Assembly (NCBI GenBank): GCA_028868335.1
Contig: JAGWUU010000057.1
Coordinates: 1-13,294, forward strand
Source: Sphingomonadales bacterium
GTDB lineage: Bacteria; Pseudomonadota; Alphaproteobacteria; Sphingomonadales; Sphingomonadaceae
Length of the DNA: 13,294 nt
Reading direction: 5' to 3'
Under the pieces are notes generated by a model that saw only the letters and a list, made by a program, of their open reading frames with translations, did no database searches and had not been told where the DNA came from. Shown here piece by piece: positions 7,182 through 13,294 of this stretch (position 1 is the first letter of the stretch; every line of letters starts with the position of its first letter). Position numbers and translations under genes: made by a program.

Positions 7182-8258
7182 TCAGTTGCGGACGGGTCGG
7201 GTCGTTTGCGGCCCACTTGCGGGGAGAATCGGGACGACAACCTTGGGCTGGTCCCCTTGCAGTGCTCCCAGGAAGCTGACGATCTTCGTTACCTCGTCAT
7301 CCGACAATTGCTGCCCAAGCTGCGCCTTGCCCATGACCCGGACGGCCTCTGACAAGTCCCATACGGAACCTGTGTGGAAGTAGGGCGCGGTAAGTGTGAT
7401 GTTGCGCAGGGTCGGCACCTTGAACGCGAATTCGTCCGAAACGTTGTGGGTCACGCCTTCGCGCCCCTTGTCGCCCGCGGGGCGGTATTTGTCGCCCGGC
7501 GCTTCCATCACGCCAAACTTCGCATACATCCCGCCGCCGACGTTGATGCCGTTGTGGCAAGCCGCGCAACCCTTGCCGATGAACAGCTTGAGTCCGGCCT
7601 TCTGGTCAGCGGTCAGGGCGTCGGCCTTACCGTTCAGGTACTGGTCGAACGGCGCATTGGGCGTGATCAGCGTGGTTTCGAACGCCGCGATCGCCTTCTG
7701 CGCATTCTCGATCGACACCGGGTCCCCGGCGCCCGGAAATGCCTTGGCGAACAACGGGGCATAGCCCGGGATCGACTTGAGCTGCTCGGCGACGTGCTCT
7801 TTGGGCGAGTTCATCTCGATCGGATTGACCATCGGCCCGCCGGCCTGCTCGTAGAGGTCCTTGGCCCGCCCGTCCCAGAACTGCGCGGTGTTGAACACTG
7901 CGTTGAGCACGGTTGGCGCATTGCGCCCACCCTGCTGCCACTTGTGCCCGATCGAGGTTGAGGCATCGTCGCCGCCACCAAGGCCGATGTTGTGACACGA
8001 AGCGCAGGAAAGTGCATGGCTGCCGGAAAGGCGCGGATCATGGTAGAGCATCGCGCCCAGCGCGATCTGGTCATCTGTCGCCGTGGTGCCGGGAATATCC
8101 TTCCAGCTCGCCGGGATGACCTTGAACTGGCCGCGAGCCGTTTTCATCAGCTCCTCGCTGGCCGGGGTCGTCGTCGAACCGCCGGTCTTGTCCTGCTTGC
8201 CGCACGCGACCAGCGCCAGGGCAAGAGCCGCGGCGGAGAATACGAAACCCTGTCTCAT
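7182..8258 (-). CDS. di-heme cytochrome c peroxidase, predicted lipoprotein
   Basis: Reduces hydrogen peroxide to water in the periplasm using electrons from small c-type cytochromes (CcpA/MauG family). From the ATG at 8256-8258 it has 358 residues. Residues 1-19 form a lipoprotein signal with lipobox LVAC and acceptor C19; G20 at +2 is not an inner-membrane retention Asp, so Lol-dependent outer-membrane sorting is expected. The heme sites are CASCH (85-89) and CAACH (231-235). APTVLNAVFNTAQFWDGRA (114-132), APYFHTGSVWDL (291-302) and VMGKAQLG (308-315, with a possible axial Met) are family hallmarks. The start is supported by AGGT five bases upstream; an upstream extension to 8330 would bury the signal peptide and is rejected. 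It is transcribed divergently from purF and followed by two hairpins. Catalytic role is firm by family; the lipid anchor is a prediction. Confidence 0.93.
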   Translation of the reverse strand: MRQGFVFSAAALALALVACGKQDKTGGSTTTPASEELMKTARGQFKVIPASWKDIPGTTATDDQIALGAMLYHDPRLSGSHALSCASCHNIGLGGGDDASTSIGHKWQQGGRNAPTVLNAVFNTAQFWDGRAKDLYEQAGGPMVNPIEMNSPKEHVAEQLKSIPGYAPLFAKAFPGAGDPVSIENAQKAIAAFETTLITPNAPFDQYLNGKADALTADQKAGLKLFIGKGCAACHNGINVGGGMYAKFGVMEAPGDKYRPAGDKGREGVTHNVSDEFAFKVPTLRNITLTAPYFHTGSVWDLSEAVRVMGKAQLGQQLSDDEVTKIVSFLGALQGDQPKVVVPILPASGPQTTRPVRN

Positions 8259-8302
8259 CGCGCACCTCGTTCGGCTGACGGAGACGGGCGTAGCAGCCCA
8301 TA

Positions 8303-8324
8303 CTGACAAGGCCCTGACAGGGCG
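8303..8324. promoter_or_regulatory. candidate operator between the peroxidase gene and purF
   Basis: GCCCTG-A-CAGGGC (8311-8323) is a perfect 6-bp inverted repeat around one base. It overlaps two tandem 11-base copies starting CTGACA (8303-8313 and 8314-8324, 9 of 11 identical), and a third CTGACA lies at 8352-8357. The site is in the 170-bp gap shared by two divergent genes, where a regulator would be expected. No known regulator consensus is recognised, and I could not place a good sigma70 promoter on either strand here. Confidence 0.35.
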
Positions 8325-8428
8325 ACGCACAGGAACCCGGCAAAGCGCACCCTGACACCCTTGCTTTCGGGGGCCGGAAGGCCCAAATGCGCGCCCGACG
8401 GGTGCACTTGCGGGCCAGGCGAATACAG

Positions 8429-9916
8429 ATGACCATCACCGACACCATGCGCGACAACGCGCCTTGGGACATCGACAGCGACAAACTGCGCGAAGAGTGC
8501 GGCATATTCGGGGTGATCGGCGCCTCTGATGCGGCACCCATGACCGCGCTGGGGCTGCATGCCCTGCAACACCGTGGCCAGGAAGCCTGCGGCATCGTCA
8601 GTTGGGACGGCAAGGAATTCTTCGCCCGGCGTGGCATCGGTCACGTTGCCCAGGTCTTTTCCGACAACACCATCCTTGCAGAACTGCCGGGTGCGATGGC
8701 GTCGGGCCATGTCCGCTATTCGACCACTGGCGGCCAGGGCCTGCGCAACGTCCAGCCGCTCCATGCCGACCTTGCGCGGGGCGGGTTCTCGATCGCGCAC
8801 AACGGCAACATCTCCAACGCCATGCACCTCAAGCAAGAGCTGGTGAGCAAGGGCGCGATCTTCCAATCGACCTCGGATACAGAGGTGATCATCCACCTCA
8901 TCGCGACCAGCCGCTATCCCACGCTGATGGATCGCCTGGTCGATGCCCTGCGCATGGTCGAGGGCGCCTATTCGCTGATCTGCATGACCCCCAAGCGGAT
9001 GATCGCCTGCCGCGATCCGCTGGGCATCCGCCCGCTGGTGATGGGCCGGATCGGTGACGCCTATGTCTTTGCCAGCGAAACCGTCGCTCTCGACGTGGTC
9101 GGGGCGGAGTTCGTTCGCGAGGTCGAACCTGGCGAAATCGTCGAAGTGCGCCAGGACGGCCGGATGACGAGCCATCGCCCCTTCGGCAGCCCGCCCTCGC
9201 GCCCCTGCATCTTCGAGCATGTCTATTTCAGCCGCCCCGATTCGGTGATGGGCGGGCAGTCGGTCTATGAAGTGCGCCGCCAGATCGGCGCCGAACTGGC
9301 GATCGAGGCTCCGGTCGAAGCGGATTTGGTCGTGCCCGTGCCCGACAGCGGCGTGCCCGCCGCGATCGGCTATGCCCAGCAATCGGGGATTCCCTTTGGG
9401 CTTGGCATCATCCGCTCGCACTATGTCGGGCGGACCTTCATCCAGCCCTCGGACGGCGCGCGCCATGCCGACGTCAAGCGCAAGCACAATGCCAACCGCG
9501 CGCTTGTCGCGGGCAAGCGGATCGTGCTGATCGACGATTCGATCGTGCGCGGCACCACCTCGATGAAGATCGTGCAGATGATGCGCGATGCCGGGGCAAA
9601 GGAAGTCCACTTCCGCGTCGCCAGCCCTCCGACCAACAATTCATGCTACTATGGCGTCGATACGCCAGAACGCTCCAAGCTGCTTGCGGCACGGATGGAC
9701 GTGGAGGCGATGGCCGAGTTCATCCACGCCGACAGCCTGGCTTTCGTCTCGATCGACGGCCTTTATCGCGCCGTTGGCGAAGGCAAGCGCAACGCCGCCT
9801 GTCCGCAACATTGCGACGCCTGCTTCACCGGCGACTATCCCACGCGGCTGACCGATCTGGCCGAACGTGTCGCCGATACCGACCAGCTTCCGCTGCAGGT
9901 CGGGAAGGTGGCATGA
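8429..9916 (+). CDS. purF: amidophosphoribosyltransferase (first step of de novo purine synthesis)
   Basis: Transfers the glutamine amide nitrogen to PRPP, giving 5-phosphoribosylamine. It has 495 residues from the ATG at 8429. C24 in REECGIFGV is the N-terminal nucleophile of the glutaminase domain, so residues 1-23 are a propeptide to be removed. HVRYSTTGG (94-102) and AHNGNISN (123-130) belong to the glutaminase site. The PRPP loop VLIDDSIVRGTTS (366-378) marks the phosphoribosyltransferase domain. C260, C406, C462 and C465 sit where the Bacillus-type enzyme binds a 4Fe-4S cluster, so this is the Fe-S class. An in-frame ATG at 8387 has GGAAGG five bases upstream and would add 14 Arg-rich residues to the propeptide; I prefer 8429 by family length but it is not certain. 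The stop overlaps the dehydrogenase start (ATGA). Confidence 0.97.
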   Translation: MTITDTMRDNAPWDIDSDKLREECGIFGVIGASDAAPMTALGLHALQHRGQEACGIVSWDGKEFFARRGIGHVAQVFSDNTILAELPGAMASGHVRYSTTGGQGLRNVQPLHADLARGGFSIAHNGNISNAMHLKQELVSKGAIFQSTSDTEVIIHLIATSRYPTLMDRLVDALRMVEGAYSLICMTPKRMIACRDPLGIRPLVMGRIGDAYVFASETVALDVVGAEFVREVEPGEIVEVRQDGRMTSHRPFGSPPSRPCIFEHVYFSRPDSVMGGQSVYEVRRQIGAELAIEAPVEADLVVPVPDSGVPAAIGYAQQSGIPFGLGIIRSHYVGRTFIQPSDGARHADVKRKHNANRALVAGKRIVLIDDSIVRGTTSMKIVQMMRDAGAKEVHFRVASPPTNNSCYYGVDTPERSKLLAARMDVEAMAEFIHADSLAFVSIDGLYRAVGEGKRNAACPQHCDACFTGDYPTRLTDLAERVADTDQLPLQVGKVA

Positions 9917-10626
9917 GCGAGTTCGATGGACAGGTTGCGCTGGTAACGGGGGCGAGCCAAGGCATTGGCGCTGCCGTCGCCGAAGCGCTTGCGGCGCAGG
10001 GTGCACACGTTATTCTTACCGCACGCGACACCGGGAAGCTCGAGGCGGTTGAGCAGCGGATTTTCGAAGCCGGTGGTGCGGCGACGATCGCCCCGGTCGA
10101 TCTGACCGAGGCCGATTCGATTGCGCGGCTTGCCAACGCCGTCGCCGGACGCTGGCCCGCGCTTGACATCATGGTCCACGCCGCCGCGGTGCTGCCGGAA
10201 CTGACCAGCGTGACCGACATCGACCAGGTGGCGCTGAGTCGCGCACTGACCGTGAACCTCCTCGCCACCCAGGCGTTGATCGCCCGGTTGGACCCGCTGC
10301 TTCGGCGCAGCAAGGACGCTCGCCTGGCGTTCCTCACAACCAGCGTCGCGACGCAGCCGCGCGCGTACTGGGGCGCCTATGCCGCGAGCAAGGCCGCGGC
10401 AGAAGTGCTGATCGACTGTTACGCGCAGGAAGTCCGCAATATTAGCAAGATACGGGTTGCCATCGTCGATCCGGGGGCGACCCGCACGGCGATGCGCGCA
10501 CGCGCCTATCCCGGAGAGGACCCGCAGTCCGTCAAGGCGCCCGAGGTGGTCGCGGCCCGGCTTGCCGCGCTTCTTGGTGAACAATTTGCCAGCCCGCACC
10601 GCGAACGGGTTAACCATTCCTCATAA
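9913..10626 (+). CDS. short-chain dehydrogenase/reductase, YciK-like
   Basis: NAD(P)-dependent oxidoreductase of the classical SDR family, 237 residues. The cofactor motif TGASQGIG spans 12-19. N115, S144, Y156 and K160 (YAASK) form the catalytic tetrad. The usual NNAG motif reads HAAA (89-92). GAYAASK and the later DPGATRTAMRARAYPGEDPQ (186-205) closely resemble E. coli YciK, whose substrate is not established to my knowledge. The frame is open upstream inside purF, but the real start is the ATG of the ATGA overlap at 9913-9916, preceded by GGAAGG four bases away, so translation is coupled to purF. A role in purine synthesis is not implied; the coupling may simply be economical packing. Cofactor preference cannot be read confidently. 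Confidence 0.92.
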   Translation: MSEFDGQVALVTGASQGIGAAVAEALAAQGAHVILTARDTGKLEAVEQRIFEAGGAATIAPVDLTEADSIARLANAVAGRWPALDIMVHAAAVLPELTSVTDIDQVALSRALTVNLLATQALIARLDPLLRRSKDARLAFLTTSVATQPRAYWGAYAASKAAAEVLIDCYAQEVRNISKIRVAIVDPGATRTAMRARAYPGEDPQSVKAPEVVAARLAALLGEQFASPHRERVNHSS

Positions 10627-10712
10627 GAGCCGCGCAACTGCGTTGATCCATACCATGTTGAGCCTGCCGGTCGGATTTTCGACAAGCACGGCACGGATCG
10701 AGGGGCGCAACC

Positions 10713-11072
10713 ATGAGCGACTATCTTGTGGCAAACAGGGATTCATACTTCACCGCCGCGCAGGAGGATCGCTCCGCGCCACGCACTCGCATTTCCATCC
10801 CGGCGACGATGCGCGTATCAGGTTCGCGCGGGTTCCAGACGGTCGTTCATGATCTGTCGCTCAGCGGGTTCTGCGCCGCGGCGGTCAACCGCCTGCAGCC
10901 CGGCACGGTCTGCTGGCTGACTCTGCCCGGGCTTGAAGCGCTGCAATCCGAAGTGATCTGGTGGGACAACAGCCTTGCCGGATGCGCGTTCGACCAGCTC
11001 CTCAGCCCTATCGTTCACGACAACATCGTGACCCGCTGGCGGGGCGACAGCCACTTCCGTCCGGTCGCCTGA
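10713..11072 (+). CDS. small single-domain PilZ protein
   Basis: Likely cyclic-di-GMP receptor of 119 residues. The RxxxR motif is R20-S-A-P-R24 and the D/NxSxxG motif is D47-L-S-L-S-G52; both c-di-GMP-binding signatures are intact. The C-terminal half (VIWWDNSLAGCAFDQLLSP) fits the end of the PilZ barrel. There is no membrane segment and no attached effector domain, so it should act through a protein partner or as a c-di-GMP-responsive adaptor; the partner is unknown. AGGGG (10701-10705) lies seven bases before the ATG. It starts 86 bp after the dehydrogenase on the same strand, with no hairpin between, so it may share the purF message or use its own promoter. The intergenic stretch otherwise shows nothing recognisable. 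Confidence 0.88.
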   Translation: MSDYLVANRDSYFTAAQEDRSAPRTRISIPATMRVSGSRGFQTVVHDLSLSGFCAAAVNRLQPGTVCWLTLPGLEALQSEVIWWDNSLAGCAFDQLLSPIVHDNIVTRWRGDSHFRPVA

Positions 11073-11077
11073 ACTCA

Positions 11078-11158
11078 CCCCGCCCCTCGTCCGGCGCTCA
11101 TGTGGACCCTGGTTTTTCGTCCTTCCCGCCAGGTCCGTAAACATGGTGTCGGGCGGGG
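11078..11158. terminator. nested inverted repeat between convergent PilZ and CFA-like genes
   Basis: Outer arms CCCCGCCC (11078-11085) and GGGCGGGG (11151-11158) enclose CATG/CATG (11099-11102 with 11142-11145) and GGACC-c-TGG paired with CCAGGTCC (11104-11112 with 11129-11136). The apex loop contains TTTTT. The arms are far apart and no clean T-tract follows either side, so a shared bidirectional terminator is plausible by position rather than proven by form. Confidence 0.4.
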
Positions 11159-11162
11159 GAGC

Positions 11163-12461
11163 TCAACCGACCCGGGCAGCGCCCGTCTTGACCAACGTGA
11201 CCTGCGCAACATCGATCAGGCCGCTGCGAAATCCACCCTCGCAATACATCAGGTAGAAGCGCCACAGTCGAACGAAGCGTTCGTCGAACCCGGCAGGCAG
11301 CCGTCGTCCGGCCACCGCATCGTCGAACCTGTCACGCCACATACGCAGGGTTTCCGCGTAGTCATTTCCGAAATGACTGGCATCAGTCCAGTCCAGTCCC
11401 CGCTCAGCGGCCAGTCGCCTGAATGCAGCCTCGCTCACCAGCATGCCGCCGGGAAAGATGTAGGTCTGGATGAAATCCGCGCCTTGGGAATAGGCGGGAA
11501 ACACCGCCTCATCGATGGCAATGAATTGCAGTGCCGCGCGCCCGCCGGGCTTCAGGTTACGCGCCAGGCAATCGAAAAACTCTGGCCAATATTCCTGCCC
11601 GACCGCCTCGACCATCTCGACGCTGACGATGGCGTCGTATGAGCCGTCGACGTCGCGATAGTCCTGTTTGCGGAAATCGATCCGGGCGCCATTGTCGCCA
11701 TCACGGGTACGACAATAGGCAAGCTGCTCGTCCGACAGACTGATAGCATCGACCGACACGCCTTCCCTTGCCAGAGCAAATGCCTGCGCTCCCCAGCCAC
11801 AGCCGATCTCAAGCGCCCGCCCGCCATCAGGCACGGCCGCACGGCTTACGATCGCGTTGATCTTTGCCACTTGTGCATCGTCAAGTTGGTCGAGATCTTG
11901 CTGCCTCTCGCCTGGCACTCCTGGCCCAAAGATCGCGCTGGAATAGGTCATGGTCGCGCCAAGCCACGCGCCATAGAAATCGTTACCCAGATCATAGTGC
12001 GCGTGGATGTTGCGCGCGGAACCGCTGCGAGTGTTGCGGTGCAGCCAGTGCAGGGTCTTGCCGAGCCAACGCCACGGTCCGCGCGCGCGCGCCGCATCGC
12101 CGAGGCTTGACGCGTTGGCACAGAACAGCGCGAACAGCGCCACGGGATCGGGGCTATCCCATTCGCCCGCCTCCCAACCCTGGTAGCATCCGACAGAACC
12201 TGCCGCCGCCAGACGCAGCAACGCGCGCCAGTCACGGACATCCGCCTCCGCCTCGAAGCCAGGGGCCCGCCCGCCCAGCACCCGCACCGAACCACCCGGC
12301 AGGCGCACCCTGACCGACCCGCGGGCGATGCCGGCGTCGATCTGATCGAGCAATCGGTCCAGGCGGCCGGTCCACAGCCGCGTCAGCCACGGGGGTACGC
12401 TTCCCCAGCGATCACCGCTGTTGAACAGATCCCGCCCGCGTGTTGCAGCCTGTGCCGACAT
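11163..12461 (-). CDS. cyclopropane-fatty-acyl-phospholipid synthase-like SAM methyltransferase
   Basis: Transfers a methyl or methylene group from S-adenosylmethionine to unsaturated acyl chains of membrane phospholipids (COG2230/CFA family). It has 432 residues. The N-terminal lipid-associated region (about 1-150) precedes HYDLGNDFYGAWL (155-167), SAM motif LEIGCGWG (217-224), VSVEMVEAVG (279-288) and IQTYIFPGGM (331-340). E285 and Y368 match E. coli bicarbonate-site residues E239 and Y317 as I align them from memory, but S175 and Q312 stand where C139 and H266 are expected. The product could therefore be cyclopropane, or a methyl- or methylene-branched chain. The chosen ATG (12461) has no Shine-Dalgarno; an in-frame TTG at 12497 falls on a -35 box and is rejected. 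It converges with the PilZ gene. Because of the substitutions, no cfa symbol is given. Confidence 0.88.
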   Translation of the reverse strand: MSAQAATRGRDLFNSGDRWGSVPPWLTRLWTGRLDRLLDQIDAGIARGSVRVRLPGGSVRVLGGRAPGFEAEADVRDWRALLRLAAAGSVGCYQGWEAGEWDSPDPVALFALFCANASSLGDAARARGPWRWLGKTLHWLHRNTRSGSARNIHAHYDLGNDFYGAWLGATMTYSSAIFGPGVPGERQQDLDQLDDAQVAKINAIVSRAAVPDGGRALEIGCGWGAQAFALAREGVSVDAISLSDEQLAYCRTRDGDNGARIDFRKQDYRDVDGSYDAIVSVEMVEAVGQEYWPEFFDCLARNLKPGGRAALQFIAIDEAVFPAYSQGADFIQTYIFPGGMLVSEAAFRRLAAERGLDWTDASHFGNDYAETLRMWRDRFDDAVAGRRLPAGFDERFVRLWRFYLMYCEGGFRSGLIDVAQVTLVKTGAARVG

Positions 12462-12468
12462 GGCGCGG

Positions 12469-12497
12469 CTTATGGACCGGGGACTAAGCGCGGGCAA
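12469..12497 (-). promoter_or_regulatory. candidate promoter giving a near-leaderless CFA-like transcript
   Basis: Minus strand: TTGCCC (12497-12492, 4/6 to -35), a 17-base spacer, CATAAG (12474-12469, 4/6 to -10). The -10 box ends seven bases before the ATG, so transcription would begin at or beside the start codon. This agrees with the absence of a ribosome binding site. Confidence 0.4.
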
Positions 12498-12531
12498 TCG
12501 CCTTGCCGCCCATCATCCCCAAGCACAGCAA

Positions 12532-12564
12532 TGAAATGGGCGTCGCGGCGCGACGCCCATTTCA
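12532..12564 (-). terminator. strong intrinsic terminator of the TonB-receptor gene
   Basis: Perfect 15-bp stem: 12532-12546 (TGAAATGGGCGTCGC) with 12550-12564, three-base loop. On the minus strand it starts 18 bases past the receptor stop codon and is followed by a T-rich tail (TTTCATTGCTGTG). It isolates the CFA-like gene from receptor transcription. Confidence 0.85.
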
Positions 12565-12582
12565 ACGCAAACCAAGCCGCAA

Positions 12583-13294
12583 TCAGAACTTCACTTCGGC
12601 CTGCACGGTGAACGAACGTCCGCGCGGATCGGCAACGCGCGGCTCCCACGAGCTGCCTCCGCCGGTGTTATCGTCATAGCTGATGGAGAACGGCGGATCG
12701 GTGTTAAACAGGTTCTTCACACCAGCGGTCAGCTTGACGTTCCTGATCCCGGTATAAGCCACCGAGGTATTGTAGATGATGTAAGGGGCAACCTCATAGA
12801 CGACATCACTTCGCACCGCGACACCGGCAGTCACGCCCGGAAGTACGCGGTTGACATAGCTGTCGCGGAATATCTGGCTGAGCGACAGTGCCCAGTCGGC
12901 ATTGGCCCAGGTGACGAACGCGTTGTGCTTCCAGCGCAACCCAAGATCACCACTCGGCGAGAACAGGCCGCCGGGCATGGTCGTGCCAACCTTGTCGAGA
13001 AACGCGACCGAATCGACAACGCGGTCCTTCTTCTGCAGCAGATAAGTGCCGTCCATTCCGGCGCTGAGGCGCCCCCCGAACACGTTCCAGCCCATCCGCA
13101 AGGCAACGTCCACGCCTTGGGTCCTGGATTGGCCCGCGTTGGCCCAACTCAGATCAAAGCCGGTAATCGCTCCACTGGTATCGCGAATGAACCGGTCCGA
13201 GAGCGAACTGTAGTACTTTTCCAGTTCGGTGAGCGTGAATATCTGGATCGTGTTCTTGCGATTGATCATCCACCAGTCGACCGACAGGCTGAAA
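12583..13294 (-). CDS. TonB-dependent outer-membrane receptor, C-terminal part only
   Basis: About 236 residues of the beta-barrel end of a TonB-dependent transporter; the plug domain and most of the barrel lie beyond the right edge. The frame remains open through the last base (codons reading FSLSVDWWMINRKNTIQI). Barrel hallmarks are alternating aromatic strands, GVDVALRMGWNVFGG, the family phrase GVKNLFNTDPPFS, and the last strand FTVQAEVKF ending in Phe, the usual outer-membrane assembly signal. Many sphingomonad and xanthomonad receptors share the NLFxxDPPF ending. The internal Met at 13267-13269 is not the start. The substrate (siderophore, sugar, aromatic or peptide) cannot be told from this part. 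A strong terminator follows the stop codon. Confidence 0.92.
   Translation of the reverse strand, partial: FSLSVDWWMINRKNTIQIFTLTELEKYYSSLSDRFIRDTSGAITGFDLSWANAGQSRTQGVDVALRMGWNVFGGRLSAGMDGTYLLQKKDRVVDSVAFLDKVGTTMPGGLFSPSGDLGLRWKHNAFVTWANADWALSLSQIFRDSYVNRVLPGVTAGVAVRSDVVYEVAPYIIYNTSVAYTGIRNVKLTAGVKNLFNTDPPFSISYDDNTGGGSSWEPRVADPRGRSFTVQAEVKF

Noticed and set aside
6989..7240. N-terminal extension of the lolC-type permease
   Set aside because: It would read through two hairpins and into the 3' end of the peroxidase gene, and the added residues are Pro/Arg/Ser-rich and unlike family N-termini.
8259..8330. 24-residue extension of the di-heme peroxidase
   Set aside because: It would place Arg-rich residues ahead of the lipoprotein signal; the ATG at 8258 has a ribosome site and leaves a perfect signal peptide at the N-terminus.
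8255..9610. 451-residue minus-strand frame opposite purF
   Set aside because: Antisense shadow: composition is Asp/His/Arg-rich without hydrophobic core patterns, and purF on the other strand is unambiguous.
9643..9912. Upstream extension of the short-chain dehydrogenase into purF
   Set aside because: The SDR fold begins right after the ATG at 9913, which has its own GGAAGG; the extension is out-of-frame purF sequence.
12462..12497. TTG start adding 12 residues to the CFA-like protein
   Set aside because: The TTG is part of a plausible -35 box and has no ribosome site; the ATG at 12461 gives normal family length.
1..13294. Mobile element, CRISPR, toxin-antitoxin, prophage or biosynthetic cluster
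   Set aside because: I saw no transposase, integrase, spaced repeats, paired small ORFs or modular synthases. All complete genes belong to conserved families, and I noticed no obvious shift in composition by eye.

Overview
The window reads as a high-GC alphaproteobacterial chromosome, most likely from the Sphingomonadales (Novosphingobium/Erythrobacter-like). The pointers are the DnaE sequence type, the lolC-lolD block just upstream of dnaE, the PurF type, and a TonB-dependent receptor ending in a barrel strand with terminal Phe. The genus is inferred from family resemblance recalled from memory; no search was run. Coding density is high: nine complete genes plus one partial gene at each edge, and no gene-free gap above 200 bases. 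I see no tRNA, rRNA, CRISPR array, insertion sequence, integrase or phage gene.

Left block (1-6988, minus strand; transcription runs toward coordinate 1): lolC-type permease, lolD ATPase, glutathione peroxidase, dnaE, then an AMP-forming acyl-CoA ligase cut by the window edge. lolC/lolD overlap by 8 bp and lolD/gpx by 4 bp (ATGA), so these three look translationally coupled. dnaE follows after 77 bp and the ligase after a further 39 bp. The block combines lipoprotein export from the inner membrane, peroxide removal, chromosome replication and fatty-acid activation. A structured non-coding stretch of about 120 bp lies upstream of lolC, followed by two hairpins that probably end the next transcription unit.

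Middle block: a di-heme cytochrome c peroxidase carrying a lipoprotein signal peptide (7182-8258, minus) diverges from purF (8429-9916, plus). The 170-bp gap between them holds a short palindrome and CTGACA repeats. purF overlaps a YciK-like short-chain dehydrogenase by ATGA. A small single-domain PilZ protein follows with its own ribosome binding site.

Right block (minus strand): a cyclopropane-fatty-acid-synthase-like methyltransferase converges on the PilZ gene across a nested inverted repeat. Behind it, a perfect 15-bp terminator stem closes the C-terminal part of a TonB-dependent receptor that runs off the right edge.

Most of this is conserved housekeeping and envelope biology. I found no convincing undescribed system. 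The best leads are the structured DNA upstream of lolC, the CFA-like enzyme lacking two expected bicarbonate-site residues (with an apparently leaderless promoter), the lipid-anchored peroxidase, and the palindrome between the peroxidase gene and purF.
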